A DNA stretch of 13,070 nt. It comes from UBA685 sp002299005 (GTDB taxonomy: Bacteria > Pseudomonadota > Alphaproteobacteria > Puniceispirillales > Puniceispirillaceae). The number at the start of each line of letters is the position of its first letter. Position 1 is the first letter of the stretch. The translations under genes were made by a program, and so were the position numbers. The notes under the pieces are model-generated. The model had not been told where the DNA came from. It made no database searches and saw nothing but the letters and a program-made list of their open reading frames with translations. The DNA lies in assembly GCA_963966775.1 (NCBI GenBank), contig CAXAAH010000040.1:1-13070 (forward strand). Direction: 5' to 3'. Positions 7,008 to 13,070 of this stretch are shown here, piece by piece.

Positions 7008-8147
7008 CTAATTCAGACCTTTTGCATTTAGGCGGCTGACAATTTCACTAGCTGTTGCTTCACCTGCTATTGCTAGGGTGTTTCTAACAGCTGTATTATC
7101 CTCAGGTCCGCCAGCTTGTGCCTGAATTGGGCCAATCGCTGCAACTTTCTTCGGCAAGCGTTTTGCAAGGCTCAATACCTCGCCACTGATAGACACAATC
7201 ACATTATAGCCTTCAACATTCGATTTTCGTGGCTGGTTCACATCAAGTGTGCCAATTGCGACATAGCCAATTTCACACTCACGTGCGGCTGCTAACACAG
7301 CTTTTCTCGTCTCACGTGTCATTTGGCCGGTGAGAGCTAGTTCTTCTTCGACAATCTCAGGTTCTGTCCCACCACATGCGTTAAACACATCGACATAATC
7401 AATCGCCTCATAATTAGCGAGTGACAGCACGCCAGTCATATTGCGGTTGAACTCTGCGGTCGATACAACGCGATAGTCACGAATGACTTCTGTGCGCTCG
7501 GTGCCACGCTGGGTTGTTTGCCCAGAGCTTGCGCTTGAAGAGTTTGATTCTGTTAAAGTGGCTTCAACATTTGTGTTGTCATCTTGTGCGCTAACGATTT
7601 CAGAGCTTTGCAAATTGCGTGACTCTGATTGTTTTTCGACGTTTGGATCGTAGGTTGTGACATCACCTTCTGCGGTGAAATAGGCTTGTTTTGCGCCAAA
7701 TAGCCAAATAATCGCAGCACCATCACCGCCGCTATTGACAGAGGCTTGGGCAAACACGCTATCAATTTTTGTTTTACTGACGGTAACCAACGCCTTCGCT
7801 TTGATAATTTTATTGCCCTCATCAATTTTATGTGACGCTTCCTTGCTGACAATATAATTATTAAGATTGGCTAGAATGGTGGCTTCTTGTGAGAGATATT
7901 CTTGCATGCGGCCAGCTGACATGCAAGAGGACACATATTTATTCCATGCTGCGAGGACAGCCTGTTTTTCCGCTTTTTGAATATCTTCTGGCTTGGGCTT
8001 CTTTGAAAGGAAACCTTTTGGGGTAAAACTTGATGAAATTGAGGCAAAGAATGGCTGATCACCCGAACAGCTTGCCATAGCCTGATGATTTGTAACCATT
8101 ACGAAAGACCCAAAAATAGCAAATATGGTCAGAAAACGCCGCGACAT
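7008..8147 (-). CDS. Exported protein, FlgT-N/TolB-like layout, first gene of cluster
   Basis: This encodes 379 residues. The frame is open back to 8441, but the true start is the ATG at 8147: GAGGAG lies at 8157-8162, 9 bases upstream, and the protein then begins with a signal peptide (MSRRFLTIFAIFGSF.., cleavage AMA-SC near residue 26). Everything upstream in that frame is integrase. A Cys just after the cleavage site could suggest a lipoprotein, but MASC is a poor lipobox. Residues 58-75 (QKAEKQAVLAAWNKYVSSC) and 112-130 resemble the helix and strand of a FlgT-N-like domain. Residues 284-302 (VLAAARECEIGYVAIGTLD) recall the TolB/CsgG strand-helix unit, and a closing helix runs 355-376. A Ser/Thr/Gln-rich linker lies at 201-215. 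It is 50 bases before the FlgT-like gene, in which gap I see nothing but that gene's ribosome site. No family name can be given with confidence. Confidence 0.8.
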   Translation of the reverse strand: MSRRFLTIFAIFGSFVMVTNHQAMASCSGDQPFFASISSSFTPKGFLSKKPKPEDIQKAEKQAVLAAWNKYVSSCMSAGRMQEYLSQEATILANLNNYIVSKEASHKIDEGNKIIKAKALVTVSKTKIDSVFAQASVNSGGDGAAIIWLFGAKQAYFTAEGDVTTYDPNVEKQSESRNLQSSEIVSAQDDNTNVEATLTESNSSSASSGQTTQRGTERTEVIRDYRVVSTAEFNRNMTGVLSLANYEAIDYVDVFNACGGTEPEIVEEELALTGQMTRETRKAVLAAARECEIGYVAIGTLDVNQPRKSNVEGYNVIVSISGEVLSLAKRLPKKVAAIGPIQAQAGGPEDNTAVRNTLAIAGEATASEIVSRLNAKGLN

Positions 8148-8156
8148 CGGTTCAAA

Positions 8157-8162
8157 CTCCTC
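8157..8162 (-). promoter_or_regulatory. Ribosome binding site that sets the start of the first cluster gene
   Basis: GAGGAG on the minus strand lies 9 bases before the ATG at 8147. Together with the signal peptide that begins there, it shows that the 477-codon open frame starting at 8441 is two different coding units joined in frame. Confidence 0.7.
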
Positions 8163-8180
8163 TTTAACAAACACAGCAAT

Positions 8181-8441
8181 TTTTACGCTGAGATAAGTTT
8201 TTCGGATTGCAATGCCTCGCTTGGTAGGGGGTGCCTCAGCTAGATAGCGTTCCATCATCTCTTTGATTGTATTGTCGCTGGGCTTGTTCCTCGCCCATTG
8301 ACCGGTCTGCATTAAGGCTTCTTGCTGTATTGCCCATTTCTCAGCATCAGACTTGCGATGGAAGGATTTAGATGTTGCACCAGCGTGGACGCTTCTAACT
8401 TGCGCTTGCCAGAGGCCATTACGTTTGCGAAGACTTGCCAT
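8181..8441 (-). pseudogene. N-terminal stub of a tyrosine recombinase/integrase
   Basis: The first ~87 codons from the ATG at 8441 encode the arm-binding and start of the core-binding domain of a phage/island-type tyrosine integrase. Visible features are RKRNGLWQAQVR, then SFHRKSDAEKWAIQQEA, then NTIKEMMERYLAEAPPTKRG. Full-length members have roughly 300-400 residues; the catalytic domain with its R..HxxR..Y residues is absent, and the frame continues straight into the leader of the exported-protein gene at 8147. The break lies near 8180-8200; its exact base cannot be read. A good ribosome site (TGAGGAG, 8448-8454) remains. The gene is therefore the remnant of an integration module that cannot catalyse recombination. 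A short DNA-binding peptide might still be made. Confidence 0.85.
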
Positions 8442-8447
8442 GATATA

Positions 8448-8467
8448 CTCCTCAGTTGTGACTGAGG
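8448..8467 (-). promoter_or_regulatory. Inverted repeat covering the integrase ribosome site
   Basis: CCTCAGT (8450-8456) and ACTGAGG (8461-8467) form a perfect 7-bp stem with a 4-base loop. In the leftward mRNA one arm contains most of the Shine-Dalgarno sequence TGAGGAG of the integrase stub, so folding would hide it. It could equally be a DNA operator. Which applies cannot be told from sequence. Confidence 0.45.
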
Positions 8468-8475
8468 TGTGACTG
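8457..8475. repeat. Direct repeat TGTGACTG x2
   Basis: TGTGACTG occurs at 8457-8464 and 8468-8475, 11 bases apart, about one helical turn, just upstream of the integrase start. This spacing and place suit binding sites for the integrase arm domain or a regulator, but no family consensus was recognised. Confidence 0.35.
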
Positions 8476-8520
8476 GCGTCTTTACAGCGTGTTTAACCTA
8501 TTGAGACGTATGAGAAAAAA

Positions 8521-8543
8521 CAGCTGGTATAGCGGAATCATAA
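8521..8543 (+). other. Sequence resembling the 5' half of tRNA-Met (D-loop to anticodon)
   Basis: GCGGA (8532-8536) followed by ATCATAA (8537-8543) is exactly the 5' anticodon strand and loop that the tRNA half at 36-80 lacks. CAGCTGGT just before it (8521-8528) resembles a tRNA-Met D-loop, with a few bases missing between. After 8543 the match to tRNA stops. It may be an eroded tRNA-Met 5' half or an attachment core. A chance match of the 12-mer is unlikely but possible. Confidence 0.35.
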
Positions 8544-8575
8544 GCCCTGCCTTGCGATGCGCCCCCTCATAAGCC
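8538..8575. repeat. Direct repeat TCATAAGCC x2 in the intergenic region 8468-8744
   Basis: TCATAAGCC occurs at 8538-8546 and 8567-8575. The first copy overlaps the tRNA-like segment. AGCTGG (8522-8527) and CCAGCT (8574-8579) also form a long-range inverted repeat around it. In the rest of this intergenic stretch I see no further gene. It must hold the promoter of the transporter operon, but no convincing -35/-10 pair is readable (TATGAT at 8694-8699 is a candidate -10). Confidence 0.4.
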
Positions 8576-8744
8576 AGCTTGAAATTTAGATAGAGGCCTT
8601 GGTTTCTGCAAACTAATTAGGCATTTGCAGAAATTAGGGCGCAATAAATCTTTCTGGCATCCGAATTCTCATAAAAACTGTATATTAGTTTAGTATGATA
8701 TGCTGGCACGCCTGACTTAGTTGCTTATTACACGGAGGCATAAA

Positions 8745-11700
8745 ATGGCACAAAACTCTTCACAAAATCGTTTTTTTGAAACCTACGCTGATTTCATTAT
8801 TAAATGGCGTTACAGTGCGGCCATTTTATGCATTCTAGCGGCCTTAGCCGTGATTGCTGGTGTCCCCAATTTGACATTAGATACAGATGGCCGGGTCTTT
8901 ATGGATGACAAAAACCCTGACAAGGTGCGTCTTGATGTTTTTGAAGCTGAATATGCCAAGGATGATACGCTCAACGTCCTAATCATCCCCAAAGATGGTG
9001 AGATTTTCACCCCCCGCACATTGCGCGCTATTGGCGAGCTAACAGAAGAAGCATGGACGCTGCCTTATGTGCGTTTGGTTAATTCTATTACGCGCTTCCA
9101 AAATAGCTATGCAGATGGTGATTCAATGGTCGTCGAAGACCTTGTCATTGACCCTGAAACGGTTAGCGAAGAAGACGCGCTTCGTGCCAAAGAAATTGCC
9201 TTTTCGCGTGTTGAAATCGTTAATCAGCTGATTGATAAAAACAGCTCTGTCTCGCCTGTTGCTATCATCTTCCGCCTGCCTGGTCTTGACCTTGCGAATG
9301 AAATACCAGAGGTCATGGCAGAGGTAGAACCAATGCTGGCGACCTTTAGCGCTAAATACCCTGACATTGATTTTTCTTCAACGGGCAGTATTGCTATCGG
9401 GGCACAATTTTCAAATTCTAGCCAGCAAGATGGGGCAACCTTAACGCCTGCAATGCTTGTTGCGATGTTGCTTGTCGTCGGGTTGCTATTGCGCTCTGCG
9501 ACCGGTGTGGCCTCTATTTTATTCATTGCGATCATAGCAGCGTTGGTGTCTCTTGGCGCACTTGGTTGGACGAAAATACCGCTTAACTCAGCCACAGCTA
9601 TCGCGCCTTTGATGATCATCACATTGACGATTGCCAGCACGGTTCACATCCTAGCGGCGGCACGCCAATTACGCACACAGACGTCTGACAGAAAATTATG
9701 GGCGAGAACAGCTATCGCCGAACATGGTCTTGCTATCACGGTTGCTTGCCTTACCACAGCCCTTGGCTTTTTATCCTTGAATTTCTCTATCTCGCCGCCT
9801 TTCCGCCAGCTTGGCAATATGGTAGCGGCAGGCATGATCGCGGTTTGGATTTTCACATTAGCCGTCCTGCCAGCCCTTATTTGCTTGCTCCCTGCTGGCA
9901 AAGCCAAAGGCCAAGCATTGACGGATAAAGTGATGGTCGCACTTGGCGAGTTTGTTATTCGCAGACAGCGTGCCTTATTGCTTGGTATTCCGCTATTAGT
10001 GATCGCATTTGGCGCGGGCGTAACACAGATTAAATTAGAGGATGATTTCATCCGCTATTTTGATGAACGATATGAGTTCCGCCAAGCATCTGATTATTAT
10101 GAAAATAATTTGGGCGGCCTAAATGTCCTTGAATATTCCCTTGAAACAGGGGTGGAGGGCGGCATTAACGACCCTGATTTTCTTGGTAAGGCAAATGCGC
10201 TCACCGCCTATTTGCGTGCCCAGCCAGAGGTCAGCAATGTGCGCTCTATTACAGATGTCATTAAGCGCCTTAATCAAAATATGAACGGTGATGATGAAAC
10301 TTATTACCGCCTGCCAGCATCAGAAGATGAAGCCTCTCAATTCCTCTTTCTTTATGAGCTATCACTTGGCTATGGCATGGATTTAACAGACCAGATTAAT
10401 GTTGACCGCTCGGCTGTGCGATTGACGGCCTATGTGCCGAATGTGACAACTGCTGATATGTTAAGCCTTGATGCAAGGGTGCAGGGCTGGTTTGCGGATA
10501 ATGCCCCAGAATTACAGACACCTGTGACCGGGCAATCTATCGTCTATACGATGATTTCAGCGCGTGATGTGCCGGCTATGTTGCAAGGCACCCTGCTTGC
10601 ACTGGTTGGGATATCTGTGATTATTTTGCTTGTTTTGCGCAATGTTCGCTTGGGGATTATCTCGCTTGTGCCAAACCTTGTGCCGGCCTTAATGGCATTT
10701 GGGTTATGGGGCTATACAATGGGCACGATTACCCTAGCTGTGTCGATTGTGGTCGCTATGACGCTTGGCATTGTCGTCGATGATACGGTTCATTTCATGC
10801 TGAAATATGCCAAAGGTCGTAAACAAGGGCTAAGCGGTGAGGATTCGGTGCGCTATGCCTTTAAATCAGTTGGTATGGCATTAACCGTGACATCTATTGG
10901 CCTTGTTGTTGGTTTTGCGATTTTGGGGCAATCAGGCTTTGCTGTAAATCGTGACCTTGCGCGCCTTACGGCTATCACGCTTGGCTTTGCCTTGCTTATT
11001 GATTTCTTACTCCTACCGCCTTTATTGATTTGGATTGATAAAATGAAAGATAATTATTCTTCTGCAAAGACAACTGAGCCTTCAGCAAAGACAACTGGCT
11101 CGTCTGCTAAAATAGCTGGCATTGCCTTGCTTGGTAGCACGCTCCTTTTGGGGGCTGGCTTATTTTCTCAAAACGCCCTAGCTGATGAAGCAAAAGGCCT
11201 TGCGATTGCGCAAGAACAAAGCGCAAGAGATATAGGTTTTGGTGATGTCGAGGTGTCTGGGCAAATGGTGTTAAGGAATAAAGCTGGCAAGGAATCAGTG
11301 CGGGTATTTACCAGCCGCACCCTAGAAGAACCCGCTGGTGAAATGGGTGATAAAAGCATCATCATCTTCACCAAACCGCGCGATATTCGTGGCACATCCA
11401 TGCTAACCCATTCCAATTTAGAGCCGAATGATGATGACCAATGGCTGTTCTTGCCAGCTTTGAAAAGAGTGAAGCGCATTTCATCATCTAACCGCACAGG
11501 GAAATTTGTGAGCTCAGAGTTTTCATATGAAGATTTAGGCTCAGAAGAGGTGGAAGATAACACCCATATCTGGCTACGTGATGAGACTTGTCCAAATGAT
11601 GAGGCTTTGACTTGCTATGTGACTGAAAGCCGTCCGAAGAACAAAAAATCAGGCTATTCAAAGAGGGTTTCCTATATCGATGTCGATGCGTATCGTGTGC

Positions 11701-11924
11701 ATAAAATTGAATTCTATAATCGTCGTGGCGATTTAGAAAAAACGCTTAATTTCTCTGGCTATCAGCAATATTTGGACAAATATTGGCGTGCTAATGTGAT
11801 GGAAATGGTCAATCTGCAAACAGGTAAATCAACTAAATTGCAGTGGGAAAATTACCAGTTCCAAGTGGGCCTATCTGAAAGCGATTTCAGCCCGCAAGCC
11901 TTGCCGAAAGCCGCGCGTAAATGA
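8745..11924 (+). CDS. RND/MMPL transporter fused to LolA-like periplasmic domain
   Basis: This encodes 1059 residues. The ATG at 8745 is chosen for GGAGG at 8734-8738, 6 bases upstream. Residues 1-765 are a two-half RND/MMPL pump: TM1 about 23-41, a periplasmic loop 42-232, TM2-6 about 234-383, TM7 about 410-428, a second loop 429-612, and TM8-12 about 613-764. TM10 holds the proton-relay motif GIVVDDTVHF (Asp679, Asp680). After a Ser/Ala/Lys/Thr linker (770-789) comes a hydrophobic segment ending in NALA-D (cleavage after 813). Residues 814-1059 then resemble the outer-membrane lipoprotein-sorting LolA-like family (EVSGQMVLRNKAGKE, DDDQWLFLPALKRVKRI, FSYEDL), with Cys949 and Cys957 able to form a disulfide. 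Such domains are usually separate genes beside these pumps. The substrate is probably hydrophobic, its direction unknown. The stop overlaps the next start. Confidence 0.9.
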   Translation: MAQNSSQNRFFETYADFIIKWRYSAAILCILAALAVIAGVPNLTLDTDGRVFMDDKNPDKVRLDVFEAEYAKDDTLNVLIIPKDGEIFTPRTLRAIGELTEEAWTLPYVRLVNSITRFQNSYADGDSMVVEDLVIDPETVSEEDALRAKEIAFSRVEIVNQLIDKNSSVSPVAIIFRLPGLDLANEIPEVMAEVEPMLATFSAKYPDIDFSSTGSIAIGAQFSNSSQQDGATLTPAMLVAMLLVVGLLLRSATGVASILFIAIIAALVSLGALGWTKIPLNSATAIAPLMIITLTIASTVHILAAARQLRTQTSDRKLWARTAIAEHGLAITVACLTTALGFLSLNFSISPPFRQLGNMVAAGMIAVWIFTLAVLPALICLLPAGKAKGQALTDKVMVALGEFVIRRQRALLLGIPLLVIAFGAGVTQIKLEDDFIRYFDERYEFRQASDYYENNLGGLNVLEYSLETGVEGGINDPDFLGKANALTAYLRAQPEVSNVRSITDVIKRLNQNMNGDDETYYRLPASEDEASQFLFLYELSLGYGMDLTDQINVDRSAVRLTAYVPNVTTADMLSLDARVQGWFADNAPELQTPVTGQSIVYTMISARDVPAMLQGTLLALVGISVIILLVLRNVRLGIISLVPNLVPALMAFGLWGYTMGTITLAVSIVVAMTLGIVVDDTVHFMLKYAKGRKQGLSGEDSVRYAFKSVGMALTVTSIGLVVGFAILGQSGFAVNRDLARLTAITLGFALLIDFLLLPPLLIWIDKMKDNYSSAKTTEPSAKTTGSSAKIAGIALLGSTLLLGAGLFSQNALADEAKGLAIAQEQSARDIGFGDVEVSGQMVLRNKAGKESVRVFTSRTLEEPAGEMGDKSIIIFTKPRDIRGTSMLTHSNLEPNDDDQWLFLPALKRVKRISSSNRTGKFVSSEFSYEDLGSEEVEDNTHIWLRDETCPNDEALTCYVTESRPKNKKSGYSKRVSYIDVDAYRVHKIEFYNRRGDLEKTLNFSGYQQYLDKYWRANVMEMVNLQTGKSTKLQWENYQFQVGLSESDFSPQALPKAARK
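11064..11097 (+). repeat. 21-bp-period repeat in the fusion linker
   Basis: GCAAAGACAACTG occurs at 11064-11076 and 11085-11097, encoding the repeated AKTT units in SSAKTTEPSAKTTGSSAK. It lies exactly between the last pump membrane span and the signal-peptide-like segment, as expected for a linker that grew by slippage. Confidence 0.75.
11112..11183 (+). other. Internal signal-peptide-like segment with cleavage site
   Basis: These codons give residues 790-813: a Lys just before, a hydrophobic core (AGIALLGSTLLLGAGLF), then SQNALA followed by DEAK. This is the n/h/c layout and AxA end of a signal peptidase I site. It either acts as a 13th membrane span tethering the carrier domain or is cut to release it into the periplasm. 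The next gene's signal peptide also ends in NALA. Confidence 0.6.
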
Positions 11925-13070
11925 AACTAATATATCGTTTGTCTCTGGCTGTTTGTCTTGGCATTACAAGCAACGCCCTCGCCTTGGAGATAGAGCATTA
12001 TGGTGAAATTGAGCTTGGTTTAACGGCCTATAGTAAAGGGGCACCTGCGCCCCATCAACAAGATAAAACCACATCTTTTTTGCTTGCCCCAACGATTGAT
12101 ATTTATGCAGGCGATGCAACGGTTACGCTTGCCCCGCATATAACAGCCGTTGGCGGTAATCAGGCAGAGATTGATTGGCAGGATAGCCAGCTGCGCACCA
12201 GCATTGGTAATGCGAGCTTAATGGTTGGGAGTGATATTGTGTTTTGGGGCAAGACAGATGTCTTTAACCCCTCTGATATCATCAATAGCAAAGATTTTCG
12301 TGGTGGCCTGCAACATGGCGAGAAACGTGGCATGCCAATGGCAACCATCACAAGTGATTTAGGCCCGGGTGCGCTAACCTTGCTTGTGATGCCGCGCTTT
12401 GTGCCAAATCGTTATCCCTTCAAATCAAGCAGAGAGAATTTGCCGCTTACCGTTGCTGATAGCCGTAATCTCTATGATAAAGACACATGCAAAAACTGTC
12501 TCAGCCATGCGCTTCGTTGGGAGGGCTATATTGGCAATACTGATTTAGGGCTGGCTTATTTTGAGGGCACTGGCAGAGAGCCGAGTTTAAGTGTTGGCAG
12601 TGATATGCAGATGACGGCAACCTATCATAAAATCACGCAAGCCAGCCTTGATGTGCAACATATTACCGGCGATTTTTTGCTAAAAGGGGAGCTTGTTCAT
12701 CGTTCTGGCCAACCTGATAATGACAAAAAAATCCGTGATTATCACGGCGTCACGACAGGGTTTGAATATAGCTATTATGGTATTTTTAATAGTGCGACAG
12801 ATGCCGGTCTGATTGGTGAATTTACCTATGATAGCCGCGGTAGGAAGAGCCATCATGGCTTTCAGCGTGATGTCTTTGCTGGCCTGCGCCTGACGATGAA
12901 TGATGTGGAAGATACCAGCTATCTGGCCACGATTGGGCGCGATCTGGATTTTAATTCGATGAGCGCATCCGTGACGGCAGAACGCCGCCTTTCTGATGGC
13001 CTTGTCTTGAAAGCGGCCCTATCAGTGCCGACAGGTCTTGCCAAGGACACCCATAATAGCGCGCTTGAAA
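11921..13070 (+). CDS. Outer-membrane beta-barrel protein, partial (3' end outside window)
   Basis: This open frame runs from the ATG at 11921, overlapping the stop of the transporter gene (ATGA), to the window edge: 383 residues plus one base, no stop seen. Residues 1-21 are a signal peptide (cleavage ALA-L). The rest is an alternation of short polar and hydrophobic strands rich in Gly, Tyr, Thr and Asp, typical of an outer-membrane barrel. The motif VFWGKTDVFNPSDIIN (107-122) resembles the WG.tdvfnP.D signature of DUF1302-type barrels, which are often found beside MMPL pumps and LolA-like carriers. A CxxC (190-193) lies in a probable loop. The start overlap implies translational coupling with the pump, so the two likely form one envelope transport system. 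The precise family is not certain. Confidence 0.8.
   Translation, partial: MKLIYRLSLAVCLGITSNALALEIEHYGEIELGLTAYSKGAPAPHQQDKTTSFLLAPTIDIYAGDATVTLAPHITAVGGNQAEIDWQDSQLRTSIGNASLMVGSDIVFWGKTDVFNPSDIINSKDFRGGLQHGEKRGMPMATITSDLGPGALTLLVMPRFVPNRYPFKSSRENLPLTVADSRNLYDKDTCKNCLSHALRWEGYIGNTDLGLAYFEGTGREPSLSVGSDMQMTATYHKITQASLDVQHITGDFLLKGELVHRSGQPDNDKKIRDYHGVTTGFEYSYYGIFNSATDAGLIGEFTYDSRGRKSHHGFQRDVFAGLRLTMNDVEDTSYLATIGRDLDFNSMSASVTAERRLSDGLVLKAALSVPTGLAKDTHNSALE

Noticed and set aside
7008..8441. A single 477-residue protein starting at 8441
   Set aside because: The first ~87 codons are integrase; a strong ribosome site and signal peptide mark the true start at 8147.
9224..10051. Minus-strand open frames of 135 and 138 codons inside the pump
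   Set aside because: They are antisense to well-supported membrane-span coding sequence and show no signal or domain.
11042..11924. A separate start for the LolA-like domain at the ATG at 11042
   Set aside because: No ribosome site precedes it and the frame is continuous with the pump; kept only as a remote alternative.
1..13070. CRISPR array, insertion sequence or rRNA
   Set aside because: No regularly spaced repeats, transposase or rRNA-like stretches were seen on either strand.

Overview
The window looks like chromosomal DNA of a moderately AT-leaning, Gram-negative alphaproteobacterium, possibly a marine lineage. The grounds are a tRNA-Met 3' half of alphaproteobacterial type, many exported proteins, and an inner-membrane/periplasm/outer-membrane transport operon. 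The genus is not determinable from sequence alone.

Layout. (1) Bases 36-80 hold only the 3' half of a tRNA-Met(CAT), from anticodon loop to CCA, with no matching 5' half. This is the usual footprint of an integrative element at a tRNA gene. (2) Bases 199-1470 (+) encode a Tat-signal periplasmic protein of unknown function. It converges on a bidirectional terminator (1490-1513). (3) Bases 8147 down to 1550 (-) form a tight run of five genes, all encoding exported proteins. One (5680-6957) has a readable FlgT-like/CsgG-like architecture. Three others carry weaker LPP20/FlgT-N/TolB-like traits, and the last gene has a Sel1-like stretch. Four of the five carry Ser-rich tracts. (4) Immediately upstream, 8441-8181 (-), is the N-terminal stub of a tyrosine integrase, running in frame into the first cluster gene. 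Between it and 8745 lie short repeats and a sequence resembling the 5' half of tRNA-Met. (5) From 8745 (+) starts an unrelated operon: an RND/MMPL transporter fused to a LolA-like periplasmic domain, then, with an ATGA overlap, an outer-membrane beta-barrel that runs off the window.

How they may work together. The five-gene cluster (perhaps with the convergent Tat gene) encodes only envelope/periplasmic proteins. It includes no enzyme, regulator or ATPase, which suggests a multi-protein envelope structure, for example a ring or collar like the FlgO/P/T flagellar H-ring or a CsgG/HfaB-type outer-membrane complex. The right-hand operon supplies a possible complete route between the membranes for a hydrophobic substrate: proton-driven pump, periplasmic carrier domain and outer-membrane barrel. 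The most novel items are the FlgT/LPP20-like exported-protein cluster beside an eroded integrase, and the transporter-carrier fusion with an apparent internal signal-peptidase site.
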